A DNA stretch of 64,000 nt, from positions 113,910 to 177,909 of the forward strand of contig NZ_JWLC01000018.1 of the NCBI RefSeq assembly GCF_000813745.1. Reading direction: 5' to 3'. The first letter of the stretch is position 1, and every line of letters begins with the position of its first letter. The notes under the pieces were generated by a model, which saw only the letters and a list, made by a program, of their open reading frames with translations, was not told where the DNA came from and made no database searches. Made by a program: the position numbers and the translations under genes. Origin of the DNA: Leisingera sp. ANG-M1. Its GTDB lineage: Bacteria; Pseudomonadota; Alphaproteobacteria; Rhodobacterales; Rhodobacteraceae. This document shows positions 1-8,665 of the stretch, in pieces.

Positions 1-457
1 TCTCGCTATCCTGGCTGTTCCGGTTTTTATGGCCACGGCAGCCGTCGCCCAGAACCAGGTTGCCACGCTGCGCAACAATGCGCCGCTGGACCAGGAGGGT
101 GAAGCCACCCAGATCCCCGGCATCGTGAACACCGACATCCGCCAGGTGCGCAACTATCCGGACCAGCCGCCGCTGATCCCGCATAAGACCGACAACTATC
201 AGGTTGATCTGAATTCGAACAAATGCCTGACCTGCCACAGCCGCACCGCGGTGGAGGTCAGCCAGGCGCCGATGATCTCGGTCACCCACTTCATGGACCG
301 TGATGGCCAGACCCTGGGTGCAGTCAGCCCGCGGCGCTACTTCTGCAACCAGTGCCACGTGGTGCAGACCAACGCGCGGCCGCTGGTCGAGAATGAGTTC
401 GTCGATGTGGACCGCGTGATCGACTACGTGAACGCGCAGCAGAGCGGGGCGGACTGA
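1..457 (+). CDS. napB: Periplasmic nitrate reductase electron-transfer subunit NapB (5' partial)
   Basis: The reading frame is open from base 2, so the start codon lies left of the window. The visible 151 residues begin inside a hydrophobic signal peptide (ending ATAAVA, then QNQ). The mature part has two CxxCH haem motifs, CLTCH and CNQCH, spaced as in NapB. NapB is the small periplasmic dihaem cytochrome that passes electrons from NapC to the molybdenum-containing NapA. The stop codon overlaps the napC start (TGATG), so translation is probably coupled. napA and the rest of the operon should lie to the left. The identification is firm; only the 5' end is missing. Confidence 0.95.
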   Translation, partial: LAILAVPVFMATAAVAQNQVATLRNNAPLDQEGEATQIPGIVNTDIRQVRNYPDQPPLIPHKTDNYQVDLNSNKCLTCHSRTAVEVSQAPMISVTHFMDRDGQTLGAVSPRRYFCNQCHVVQTNARPLVENEFVDVDRVIDYVNAQQSGAD

Positions 458-1125
458 TGATTGGTTTCCTCAAACGGCTCTGGTGGATCATCCGGCGTCC
501 CAGCGCCTATTTCTCGCTCGGCTTTCTGACCATGGGCGGCTTTGTGATGGGGATCATCTTCTGGGGCGGCTTCAACACCGCGCTGGAAGTCACCAACACC
601 GAGGCCTTCTGCACCAGCTGCCACGAGATGCGCGACAACGTGTTCGAGGAGCTGAAGCCGACGATCCACTACTCCAACCGCTCCGGCGTGCGCGCCTCCT
701 GCCCGGACTGCCACGTGCCGCACAACTGGACCAATAAGATCGCCCGCAAGATGCAGGCCTCCAAGGAGGTCTGGGGCAAGATCTTCGGCACCATCAACAC
801 GCGGGAGAAATTCCTGGAGCACCGGCTGGAACTGGCGCAGCACGAATGGGCACGGCTTGAGGCAAACGACAGCCTTGAGTGCCGCAACTGCCACTCGGAC
901 GAGTCCATGGACATCACCCGCCAGTCCAAGCGGGCGGCGGATGCGCATGAGCGTTTCCTGTTCACCGGTGAGAAGACCTGCATCAACTGCCACAAGGGCA
1001 TCGCCCACCAGCTGCCCGACATGGGCGAGGCTGCTGCCCAGGACCACGCCCGCCTGCTGCCTCCGTCCGAGGGCGAAGGCCTCTTGGCCAGTACCCGCAG
1101 CTATCTGGGGATGAGCGGCCACTGA
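457..1125 (+). CDS. napC: Membrane-anchored tetrahaem quinol dehydrogenase NapC (NapC/NirT family)
   Basis: 222 residues. A single N-terminal membrane anchor spans about residues 18-42. The periplasmic domain has four CxxCH haem motifs: CTSCH at 52, CPDCH at 82, CRNCH at 142 and CINCH at 175. This is the standard NapC/NirT layout; the protein oxidises membrane quinol and reduces NapB. The ATG overlaps the napB stop by one base. The gene is the last of the nap operon, because a strong hairpin follows 25 bases after its stop codon. Confidence 0.96.
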   Translation: MIGFLKRLWWIIRRPSAYFSLGFLTMGGFVMGIIFWGGFNTALEVTNTEAFCTSCHEMRDNVFEELKPTIHYSNRSGVRASCPDCHVPHNWTNKIARKMQASKEVWGKIFGTINTREKFLEHRLELAQHEWARLEANDSLECRNCHSDESMDITRQSKRAADAHERFLFTGEKTCINCHKGIAHQLPDMGEAAAQDHARLLPPSEGEGLLASTRSYLGMSGH

Positions 1126-1149
1126 CGCAGAGCGTTCCGTGCAAAGCTG

Positions 1150-1184
1150 AAAAAGGCCGCTGCCCATTGGGAAGCGGCCTTTTT
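1150..1184. terminator. Bidirectional rho-independent terminator between napC and trhO
   Basis: AAAAAGGCCGC and GCGGCCTTTTT form perfect 11-base arms around a 13-base loop. There is a T tract on the plus strand and an A tract on the left, so the hairpin can end transcripts from both sides. It sits between the convergent ends of napC and trhO. Confidence 0.85.
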
Positions 1185-1209
1185 AGTGTCTGATTTACGG
1201 GCTGCGGGT

Positions 1210-2121
1210 TTACAGCGGGATGCTGCCCAGATGGCCTTCACCGCGTTCGCGGGCCAGTTTCATCTGCTTTTGCCGTTCCCGGAACCGGGCCTTGTCCTCG
1301 TCCGAGGTCTGATCGATGCACAGGTGGCAGGAGACCCCCTGTTCAAACTCGGGCCGCTCCTGGTCCACGGGCAGAATCGGACGGCGGCAGCCGTGGCACA
1401 GCTCATGCGGACCTTCCGCCAGCCCGTGGCCGACTGACACCCGGTTGTCGAAGACAAAGCATTCGCCTTCCCAGGTGCTGCTCTCCGCGGGCATTTCCTC
1501 CAGGTAGCGCAGGATGCCGCCTTTCAGGTGATAGACATCCTCCACCCCCTGGCCCAGCAGGTAGTTGGTCGATTTCTCGCAGCGGATGCCACCGGTGCAG
1601 AACATCGCCACCCGCTTGTTGTGGAAGCGATCCTTGTTTTCTTCCCACCAGGCCGGGAAATCGCGGAAGCTTTCGGTCTTGGGGTCGATGGCACCTTCGA
1701 AAGTGCCAATCGCCACCTCGTAATCGTTGCGGGTATCGATCAGCACCACATCGTCCTGGCGGATGAGGTCGTTCCATTCTTCCGGCTCGACGTAGTGGCC
1801 AACTGAGGCAAGCGGGTCCACGTCAGGCTGCCCCATGGTCACGATCTCTTTCTTCAGCCGCACCTTCATCTTGCCGAACGGCGGTTCGGCGGCAATCGCC
1901 TCTTTCCACTCCAGCCCGGCGCACCCCGGCAGCGCCTTAATATGCGCCAGCACCGCGTCGATACCTGCCCGCGGGCCGGCGATAGTACCGTTGATCCCCT
2001 CCTGCGCCAGCAGCAGCGAGCCCTTGACGCCTTGCGCCTGGCAAAGCTCCAGCAGCGCTGGCTTGATCGCAGCGGGATCGGGAAAACGGGTGAAGTGATA
2101 GAGGGCAGCAATCGTGTACAT
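1210..2121 (-). CDS. trhO: tRNA uridine(34) 5-oxyacetic acid-type hydroxylase TrhO (rhodanese-like, YceA family)
   Basis: 303 residues. An N-terminal UPF0176 ferredoxin-like region (about 1-95) is followed by a rhodanese domain (about 115-215) with the active loop FCTGGIRC; Cys175 is the predicted catalytic residue and Cys181 follows it. A cysteine-rich C-terminal segment holds CHGCRRP and CHLC, a likely metal site. This architecture is diagnostic of TrhO/YceA, which performs O2-dependent hydroxylation of U34 in some tRNAs. The gene is monocistronic, convergent with napC, and divergent from pncA. Confidence 0.9.
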   Translation of the reverse strand: MYTIAALYHFTRFPDPAAIKPALLELCQAQGVKGSLLLAQEGINGTIAGPRAGIDAVLAHIKALPGCAGLEWKEAIAAEPPFGKMKVRLKKEIVTMGQPDVDPLASVGHYVEPEEWNDLIRQDDVVLIDTRNDYEVAIGTFEGAIDPKTESFRDFPAWWEENKDRFHNKRVAMFCTGGIRCEKSTNYLLGQGVEDVYHLKGGILRYLEEMPAESSTWEGECFVFDNRVSVGHGLAEGPHELCHGCRRPILPVDQERPEFEQGVSCHLCIDQTSDEDKARFRERQKQMKLARERGEGHLGSIPL

Positions 2122-2301
2122 GCCCCGCCCTTAGAACCCTGGCGGGGGTAATTCAAGAGAAAGAACTGCCGCCTGCACGCCAGTAAAATAAGGGGAGTGG
2201 CAGTATCCTTAACGCTTCACGGCCGCCCGGCCGCCTAGCAACAGTTCCCAAGACAGCTCCGCACCGCTAGATATTGTGTAGGCCGGAAAAAGGAGCAGGT
2301 G

Positions 2302-2898
2302 ATGACCCAGGCGCTGATCGTTGTCGATGTGCAGAACGATTTCTGTCCCGGAGGCGCGCTGGCAGTGCCGGGCGGGGATGAGGTGGTGGCCCCCATCAAC
2401 GCGATGATGGTGCAGTTCGACACTGTTATCCTGACTCAGGACTGGCACCCGGCCGGTCATTCCTCCTTTGCCTCATCGCATCCTGGCAAGGCGCCGTTTG
2501 AAACTGTTGAAATGGCCTATGGCACCCAGGTGCTCTGGCCCGATCATTGTGTCCAAGGCAGCGATGGCGCCGCGTTTCATGAGGAGTTGCGCACCGATGG
2601 CGACCTGATCCTGCGCAAGGGATTCCGGGTCGGGATCGACAGCTACTCAGGGTTCTTCGAAAACGATCAGACGACGCCCACTGGCCTCGAAGGCTATCTG
2701 CGCAGCCGGGGGATCACCGGGCTCACTCTGGCCGGGCTGGCCACCGATTTCTGTGTCGCTTTCACCGCGCTGGATGCGGCGCGGCTTGGCTTCGCTGTGA
2801 CCGTCGATCTGACGGCCTGCCGGGCGATTGACCTGGACGGCTCTTTGCAGGCGGCGCTGACACAGATGAAAGAAGCCGGAATTGTTCTGCAATCCTGA
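2302..2898 (+). CDS. pncA: Nicotinamidase PncA
   Basis: 198 residues from the ATG at 2302. A GTG lies directly before it at 2299, but AGGAG at 2291-2295 is better placed for the ATG. The protein is an isochorismatase-fold hydrolase with the catalytic triad Asp9 (VVDVQNDF), Lys106 (ILRKGF) and Cys151 (TDFCV), plus the metal site Asp47/His49/His53 (DWHPAGH). It converts nicotinamide to nicotinate, the substrate of PncB, which is encoded about 2.4 kb downstream on the same strand. Between them lies a sensor kinase. Confidence 0.94.
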   Translation: MTQALIVVDVQNDFCPGGALAVPGGDEVVAPINAMMVQFDTVILTQDWHPAGHSSFASSHPGKAPFETVEMAYGTQVLWPDHCVQGSDGAAFHEELRTDGDLILRKGFRVGIDSYSGFFENDQTTPTGLEGYLRSRGITGLTLAGLATDFCVAFTALDAARLGFAVTVDLTACRAIDLDGSLQAALTQMKEAGIVLQS

Positions 2899-2967
2899 GT
2901 TGATGCCTGAAAAAATTAACAATATCCGGGTTAGGCTGCCCGGGTACCCGGACGGCAAGGCGGATTG

Positions 2968-5229
2968 ATGGAAACTGCGGACGGGGCCGGCAGCGGCCCC
3001 CTAGCCAGCTATTACAGGAAATACGGCTCGCTTGAGCTGCTGCTGCGCTATGCCCGCGGCCGTGTCCGCCTGTTCTGGGGGCGGCAGCTTTTCATGGGGC
3101 TGGCCTTTCTTGTGCTGGGTCTGGTGGTGCCGCCGCTGTACGCGCTGGCGGGCTATGCCATTTCTCTTGCCGGCGATGCTGCCGATTGCCTGCTGCTACG
3201 CCAGGCCGATGCGCTGACCCGGCGCGGCATGCGGGAGGGCACCCTGCGGCTGCTGACGTCTCTGACGGCCTTTCTGCATGCAGCGGCCCTTAGTGCCGCT
3301 GCTTCGGTGCCGTTCTTCGTGGAGATGCCCTCGCTGATGGCGCATACCCATAACGAACCGCTGTTTACTATCGGGTTGCTGGCGGGGGCGGCGATCAATG
3401 CCGGCCTGGTGCTGCCCTATCATCCGCGCGCAGTTGTCACCAAACTGCTGGTCTATGCAGCTTTGCCGGTTGCCTTCCTTGCGTATGAAATCATCGAGGC
3501 GCCGGTTCTGGCGCCGATGTACAATTTGCACTTGGCCGGGCTGGCGGTGCTTTATGGCTCTTTTTGCTGGTTCCTCGCCTTTGTCATGCGCAATTCCAGC
3601 CGGGCCCGCAGTCATACGCTGGCCCAGGCGCTGCAGCAGCAGGAACTGGAGAGCGCCTATGCCCGGCTCTATGAGCAGCAGATGGAGGCCAAGCGCCTGG
3701 CCCTGGTGGCGGAAAACGCCAACGACAGCGTGATGCTGATGGACCGCGACGGGCGCATCACCTGGGTCAATGACAGTTTCACCCGCCTGACCGGCTATTC
3801 TTATGAAGAGGCTGTGGGCCAGATGCCCGGCGATCTGCTGAACAGCGGTGAAACCGATGCGGCCACCATCCGCCAGCTGCAGGACAGCGTCCGCTATGCC
3901 CGGCCGGTGCGGGTGGAAATCCGCAACCGTCGCAAGGACGGGGAGCGGATCTGGATCGAGACCAGCCAGGTGCCGATGCTGGACAGTGCAGGCGAGCTGG
4001 AAACCCTGATTGCGGTGGAGCGGGACATTTCCGCCGCCAAGGAGCACGCCCGGCAGCTGGAAGAGGCCCGGATTGCCGCCGAAGAAGGCGCGCGGGCCAA
4101 GGCCGACTTCCTGGCCACTATGAGCCATGAGATCCGCACGCCGATGAACGGGGTGATCGGTATGGCGCAATTGCTGCGGGACAGCGGGCTGAACGAAGAA
4201 CAGGACGCCTATGCCGGAACCATTCTCAGCTCCGCGGATACGTTGCTGGCGCTGATCAACGATGTTCTGGATGTGTCCAAAATGGATGCCGAAGGAGTTT
4301 CCTTCAGCCGTGCGAATTTCGACCCTCGCGCCTGTTTCGGCGAGACAATTCAGCTGCTGCAGGGACAGGCGGATGCAAAAGGGCTGGAGCTGCTGCTCGA
4401 CATTCATGATGCGGTGCCCGCTCAGCTGTATGGAGACGACCGGCGGATCCGGCAGATCCTGATGAATCTTGCCGGTAACGCGATCAAATTCACCGAACAG
4501 GGACGGGTTACGGTCACCCTCGGCGCGGAGCCGGCGGCGGCGGGCTATGACCTGCTGTTCTCGGTTGCCGACACCGGGATCGGCATCGCCAAGGAGAAGC
4601 TTGAAACGGTGTTTGACCGGTTCTCGCAGGCAGACGCGGCAATCAGCCGGCGTTTTGGCGGCACCGGCCTTGGCTTGGCGATTTGCCGCCGCCTGAGCGA
4701 GGCGATGGATGGCAATATCTCGGTGTCATCCGAATTGGGAGCGGGCTCCTGTTTCACAGTACGGCTGCGGTTGGGCCTTGCCAGAGCGGAACCCCGCGCG
4801 GAGCCGGCCGTGCCGCCGCGGTCCGCCGGTCTGCAGGTTCTGGATGGATTGCGGGTGCTGGTGGCTGAAGACAACGCGGTGAACCGGGTGCTGCTGGAGA
4901 AATTCCTGCAAGCGGCCCCGGTGGAACTGGCCTTTGCCAAAGACGGCCGGGAAGCTGTCGCGCGGTTCGAGGCCTTTGCTCCGGATATCATCCTGATGGA
5001 TATGTCGATGCCGGAGATGGACGGGCTGGAAGCCACCCGCGCAATCCGTACCTTGCCGCGCCCGCAGCCGGCCATTGTGGCGCTCACCGCCAATGCCTTT
5101 GCCTCCGACAGGGAGGCGTGTCTTGCGGCAGGCATGGATGAATTCATGAGCAAGCCGGTTAACCGGGGCAAACTGCTGGAACTTCTGGAACAGCTGGCGC
5201 CGCAGGTGCAAAGCCGCCGCGCGGGCTGA
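2968..5229 (+). CDS. Hybrid sensor histidine kinase with PAS and receiver domains
   Basis: 753 residues from the ATG at 2968; a TTG at 2965 precedes it directly. About five hydrophobic segments fill residues 30-215. They are followed by a short coiled-coil linker, a PAS domain with PAC (about 245-355), HisKA with the phospho-acceptor His387 in [10 protein letters not shown], a HATPase domain with N and G boxes (GGTGLGLAI), and a C-terminal receiver with phospho-acceptor Asp678 (LMDMSMPEMDG). Signal output is therefore probably a phosphorelay to a separate Hpt protein, not seen here. The gene sits between pncA and pncB on the same strand; any link to NAD status is only a positional guess. Confidence 0.9.
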   Translation: METADGAGSGPLASYYRKYGSLELLLRYARGRVRLFWGRQLFMGLAFLVLGLVVPPLYALAGYAISLAGDAADCLLLRQADALTRRGMREGTLRLLTSLTAFLHAAALSAAASVPFFVEMPSLMAHTHNEPLFTIGLLAGAAINAGLVLPYHPRAVVTKLLVYAALPVAFLAYEIIEAPVLAPMYNLHLAGLAVLYGSFCWFLAFVMRNSSRARSHTLAQALQQQELESAYARLYEQQMEAKRLALVAENANDSVMLMDRDGRITWVNDSFTRLTGYSYEEAVGQMPGDLLNSGETDAATIRQLQDSVRYARPVRVEIRNRRKDGERIWIETSQVPMLDSAGELETLIAVERDISAAKEHARQLEEARIAAEEGARAKADFLATMSHEIRTPMNGVIGMAQLLRDSGLNEEQDAYAGTILSSADTLLALINDVLDVSKMDAEGVSFSRANFDPRACFGETIQLLQGQADAKGLELLLDIHDAVPAQLYGDDRRIRQILMNLAGNAIKFTEQGRVTVTLGAEPAAAGYDLLFSVADTGIGIAKEKLETVFDRFSQADAAISRRFGGTGLGLAICRRLSEAMDGNISVSSELGAGSCFTVRLRLGLARAEPRAEPAVPPRSAGLQVLDGLRVLVAEDNAVNRVLLEKFLQAAPVELAFAKDGREAVARFEAFAPDIILMDMSMPEMDGLEATRAIRTLPRPQPAIVALTANAFASDREACLAAGMDEFMSKPVNRGKLLELLEQLAPQVQSRRAG

Positions 5230-5292
5230 TTTCCTTTGCCCCCGCCGGCGGGCTATCCTATCAATCAGTGATCCTTAAGCACGAGGCCGCCG

Positions 5293-6582
5293 GTGGATAT
5301 TGCAACCCGCGTCTATAATCACAAATGGAAGATCGATCCGATTGTCCGGTCGCTGATCGACACTGATTTCTACAAGCTTTTGATGTGCCAGTCGGTGTTC
5401 CGCAACAAGCCGGACACCACGGTGGCCTTCTCGCTGATCAACCGTTCCTCACAGGTGCCGCTGGCACGGCTGATCGACGAGGGTGAGCTGCGCGAGCAGC
5501 TTGATCACATCCGCTCGCTGTCGCTCAGCCGCGGCGAAAGCACCTGGCTGCGCGGGAATACCTTCTATGGCAAGCGGCAGATGTTCCGCCCCGATTTCAT
5601 GGAATGGTTCGAAGGCCTGCGCCTGCCGCCCTATCAGTTGGAGCGCAAGGGCGATCAGTACGAGCTGACTTTCGAAGGCAAATGGCACGAGGTCATGCTG
5701 TGGGAGATTCCAGCGCTGGCGGTGCTAATGGAGCTGCGCTCGCGTGCCGTGATCAACAGCATGGGCCGGTTCGAGCTGCAGGTGCTCTACGCCCGCGCCA
5801 TGACCCGGGTCTGGGAAAAAATAGAACGCCTGCGCGAAGTGGAGGGCTTGACGATTGCCGACTTCGGCACCCGCCGCCGCCACTCCTTCCTCTGGCAGGA
5901 CTGGTGCGTGCAGGCAATGCTCGAGGGGCTGGGGGAGAAGTTCACCGGCACCTCCAACTGCCTCATCGCCATGCGCCGCGAGGTGGAGGCGATCGGCACC
6001 AACGCCCATGAGCTGCCGATGGTCTATTCGGCGCTGGCCGAAGGCGACGCGGCGCTGGCGCAAGCGCCCTATGATGTACTGTCGGATTGGCATGACGAGC
6101 ACGAGGGCAACCTGCGCATCATCCTGCCGGACACCTACGGCACCAAGGGTTTTCTAGACCGTGCGCCCGACTGGCTGGCAGGCTGGACCGGCATCCGCAT
6201 CGACAGCGGGGATCCCGTCAAGGGTGCCGAGGTGGCGATCAACTGGTGGCAGCAGCGCGGTGAGGATCCGGCGGACAAGCGTGTGATCTTTTCCGATGGG
6301 CTGGATGTGCAGCAGATCCAGGATCTGCACGCGCAGTTCTCGGGGCGCACCAAAGTGTCCTTTGGCTGGGGCACGCTTTTGACAAATGATTTCCGCGGAC
6401 TGGTGCCGGAGGATGCGCTGGCGCCGTTTTCGCTGGTCTGCAAGGCGGTGGCCGCCAATGGGAAGCCCACCGTGAAACTGTCGGACAACCCGGAAAAGGC
6501 AATGGGGCCTGCGGAAGAAATCAAGCGCTACAAACGGGTGTTCGGCGTTGGCGCGCAAGAGCGGCTGGACGTCATCGTCTGA
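5293..6582 (+). CDS. pncB: Nicotinate phosphoribosyltransferase PncB
   Basis: 429 residues from a GTG start at 5293. The N-terminal motif TDFYKLLMCQ, the DFGTRRRHSF segment and the phosphate-loop region RIDSGDP match the PncB family, whose usual length is about 400-435 residues. It makes nicotinate mononucleotide from nicotinate and PRPP, the second step of NAD salvage after PncA. It follows the hybrid kinase by 63 bases. Its 3' end is followed by a dispersed palindromic repeat, then the convergent aldehyde dehydrogenase. Confidence 0.94.
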   Translation: MDIATRVYNHKWKIDPIVRSLIDTDFYKLLMCQSVFRNKPDTTVAFSLINRSSQVPLARLIDEGELREQLDHIRSLSLSRGESTWLRGNTFYGKRQMFRPDFMEWFEGLRLPPYQLERKGDQYELTFEGKWHEVMLWEIPALAVLMELRSRAVINSMGRFELQVLYARAMTRVWEKIERLREVEGLTIADFGTRRRHSFLWQDWCVQAMLEGLGEKFTGTSNCLIAMRREVEAIGTNAHELPMVYSALAEGDAALAQAPYDVLSDWHDEHEGNLRIILPDTYGTKGFLDRAPDWLAGWTGIRIDSGDPVKGAEVAINWWQQRGEDPADKRVIFSDGLDVQQIQDLHAQFSGRTKVSFGWGTLLTNDFRGLVPEDALAPFSLVCKAVAANGKPTVKLSDNPEKAMGPAEEIKRYKRVFGVGAQERLDVIV

Positions 6583-6615
6583 GATTGCGCTAGCGGTGCC
6601 AGCAGCAACGGGCAG

Positions 6616-6692
6616 CTCCCGCGCGTCGCCCATGCTTTGAAAAGCAAGGCCGCCCCTTGGGCCCGGCAGGCCGCGCCGGAGGCGCGGCCTGC
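6616..6692 (+). repeat. Dispersed palindromic repeat, copy 1 (3' of pncB)
   Basis: Module order: CTCCCGC at 6616, hairpin TGCTTT-GA-AAAGCA at 6633-6646, TTGGG at 6657, then a perfect GC hairpin with 12-base arms (GCAGGCCGCGCC, loop GGA, GGCGCGGCCTGC; 6666-6692). The CTCCCGC end faces the pncB stop codon 33 bases away. The whole convergent gap to the aldehyde dehydrogenase is occupied by it. Confidence 0.7.
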
Positions 6693-6741
6693 CTCCGGCG
6701 AGGTGAAAAGCACAGCGCAAAACCTCCGGCGTCAACCGGTT

Positions 6742-8202
6742 TCAGCCGTGATGGGCCGCCACCGTTTTCAGCTGAGAAAAGCCGTAGAGCGCCTCAAACC
6801 CTTTTTCCCGGCCGTGGCCGGATTTCCCGACCCCGCCAAATGGCAGCTCCACACCGCCGCCGGCCCCGTAATTGTTGATGAAGACTTGTCCCGCCCGCAG
6901 CTGCTTCGCCAGCCGCATCTGGCGGCTGCCGTCACGGGTCCAAATGCTGGCGACCAGCCCGTATTCCGTGGCATTCGCGATCCGGAGAGCCTCGGTTTCG
7001 GTTTCAAACGGGATCAGGACCTGCACCGGCCCAAAGATTTCTTCGCGCGCCAGGACATGATCCTCCGGCACATCGGCAAACAGTGTCGGGCGCACATAAG
7101 CGCCGCCCTCGGGGGCGTGCGGGACGACAGTTGCCTGGGCTGCAACCGGCAGTCCTGAGCCCTGTTCCAGATACCTTTCCACAATCTGCTTCTGGCGGGC
7201 AGAGATCAGCGGCCCGACCCGCAAATCTTCGGCTGCTGGCCCCACGGTTAGGGCGGTGTAAGCCTCAGCCATCCGCGCCTTAACGTCTGCATACACCCCG
7301 CGCTGCACCAGAATCCGCGAGGAGGCCGAGCAGGTCTGGCCTGCGTTCTGAATGCCTGCGTTCACAAGGAAGGGAAGGGCCGCATCCAGATCGGCGTCAT
7401 CAAACACCAGTTGCGGCGACTTGCCGCCCAGCTCCAGCGTCACCGGCACAACATTGGCGCCTGCCGCCTGCTGCACCAGTGCGCCTGTTTTGACAGAGCC
7501 GGTGAAGGAAATGTGCTGAACACCAGGATGCCCGGCCAAAGCCGCGCCGGCCTCGGCGCCCAGGCCCGGTACCACATTCAGAACCCCGGCGGGCAAACCG
7601 GCCTCAATGGCGATACAGGCAAAGGCCAGAGCTGTCAGGCAGGCCTCCTCGGCGGGTTTCAGCACGCAGGCGTTGCCCATCGCCAGCGCCGCACCGACCG
7701 AGCGGCCGATGATCTGCATCGGATAGTTCCAGGGCACGATATGCCCCGTGACCCCGTGCGGCTCGCGCAGGGTATAGACGGTGTAGCCATCCAGATAGGG
7801 AATGGTTTCCCCCATCACCTTATCCGCCGCGCCGCCGTAGAACTCGCAGTAGCGCGCCAGCGCCACCGCATCGGCGCGCGCCTGGGTGAGCGGCTTGCCC
7901 ACATCCATGGCTTCCAGCACCGCCAGGTCTTCAACCCGCTCCAGTACCAGCTGTCCGATGCGGGTCAGGATGCGGCCCCGCTCCAGCGCGGTCATCGCAC
8001 CCCATTCCCCCTCCAGTGCGGCGCCTGCTGCTGCGACCGCTGCGTTGATGTCGGCTTCGCTGCCCCGGGCGATCCGGCAGATTTCGCTGCCGTCCGATGG
8101 ATTCATCAGCGGCAGGGTTTCGCCGCTGGCAGCAGGCAGCCATTCTCCACCGATGAGGCAGAGCGCGGGATCGAACCAGAGAGGGGAGGTGTCAGTCATC
8201 AT
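6742..8202 (-). CDS. NAD(P)-dependent aldehyde dehydrogenase (aminoaldehyde/betaine aldehyde type)
   Basis: 486 residues. The family landmarks are intact: PWNYP with Asn159, ELGG with Glu257, and GQTCSA with the catalytic Cys291. Length and the EIFGPVQVLIPF segment fit the ALDH superfamily; the best guess is the aminobutyraldehyde/betaine-aldehyde group, but substrate cannot be read from the sequence. AGGAG lies just before the ATG pair at 8202/8199. The start overlaps the end of the GNAT gene, making this the last gene of a minus-strand transport/catabolism operon. That context suggests it oxidises an aldehyde derived from the imported compound. Confidence 0.88.
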   Translation of the reverse strand: MMTDTSPLWFDPALCLIGGEWLPAASGETLPLMNPSDGSEICRIARGSEADINAAVAAAGAALEGEWGAMTALERGRILTRIGQLVLERVEDLAVLEAMDVGKPLTQARADAVALARYCEFYGGAADKVMGETIPYLDGYTVYTLREPHGVTGHIVPWNYPMQIIGRSVGAALAMGNACVLKPAEEACLTALAFACIAIEAGLPAGVLNVVPGLGAEAGAALAGHPGVQHISFTGSVKTGALVQQAAGANVVPVTLELGGKSPQLVFDDADLDAALPFLVNAGIQNAGQTCSASSRILVQRGVYADVKARMAEAYTALTVGPAAEDLRVGPLISARQKQIVERYLEQGSGLPVAAQATVVPHAPEGGAYVRPTLFADVPEDHVLAREEIFGPVQVLIPFETETEALRIANATEYGLVASIWTRDGSRQMRLAKQLRAGQVFINNYGAGGGVELPFGGVGKSGHGREKGFEALYGFSQLKTVAAHHG

Positions 8203-8665
8203 GCGCTCCTGCGATGTCGAAGCTGTAGCTTTTGATCTGATGTTCGGTGAAAGGCGCGCCTTCGCGCAAGTCCCGGATACCCGGCAGAATGCTGAGACAG
8301 GTGCCCCAGAAGGCCACCGCCTCGCGTGAGGACTTGGACAGCCCCATGCGCCAGCGGCCCGGAAATTCGCGGAGTATCAAGGTGGCCGCCTGCTGCCCCC
8401 AGCCCCGGCGGCGATGCTGCGGCAGGATGCAGAATTCCGACAATTCGCGCCGGTCATCCGGCAGGTTCAGCACGATGGCAAACCCGATGCGCCGGATATC
8501 ATTCAGGATCCAGAAGGCGGTCACGTCCTTGCGGTTCAGCATCTGGCCTGCCCGCTCCGTGGGATCAATGACGGCCTGCGGGGCGACTTCGGCAAAATAA
8601 GGTGCCAGCGCTGCGGCAAAGAAGGCCTGCTCCCGCGGCATGATCAGTGCCAGCGCCAGGGTCAT
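8192..8665 (-). CDS. GNAT-family N-acetyltransferase
   Basis: 157 residues. The acetyl-CoA binding region reads FCILPQHRRRGWGQQAA (about residues 84-100), a typical GNAT motif A (V/I-x-x-x-x-R-x-x-G-x-G/A). The start codon overlaps the stop of the ABC ATPase gene by four bases, and the 3' end overlaps the aldehyde dehydrogenase start, so all three are probably translated as a unit. The acyl acceptor is unknown. Neighbours that import and deacetylate a compound make an amine acceptor plausible, but this is inference. Confidence 0.82.
   Translation of the reverse strand: MTLALALIMPREQAFFAAALAPYFAEVAPQAVIDPTERAGQMLNRKDVTAFWILNDIRRIGFAIVLNLPDDRRELSEFCILPQHRRRGWGQQAATLILREFPGRWRMGLSKSSREAVAFWGTCLSILPGIRDLREGAPFTEHQIKSYSFDIAGAHDD

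Noticed and set aside
3196..4407. 403-codon minus-strand frame opposite the hybrid kinase
   Set aside because: Antisense to well-defined HisKA, PAS and membrane segments; no motifs of its own.
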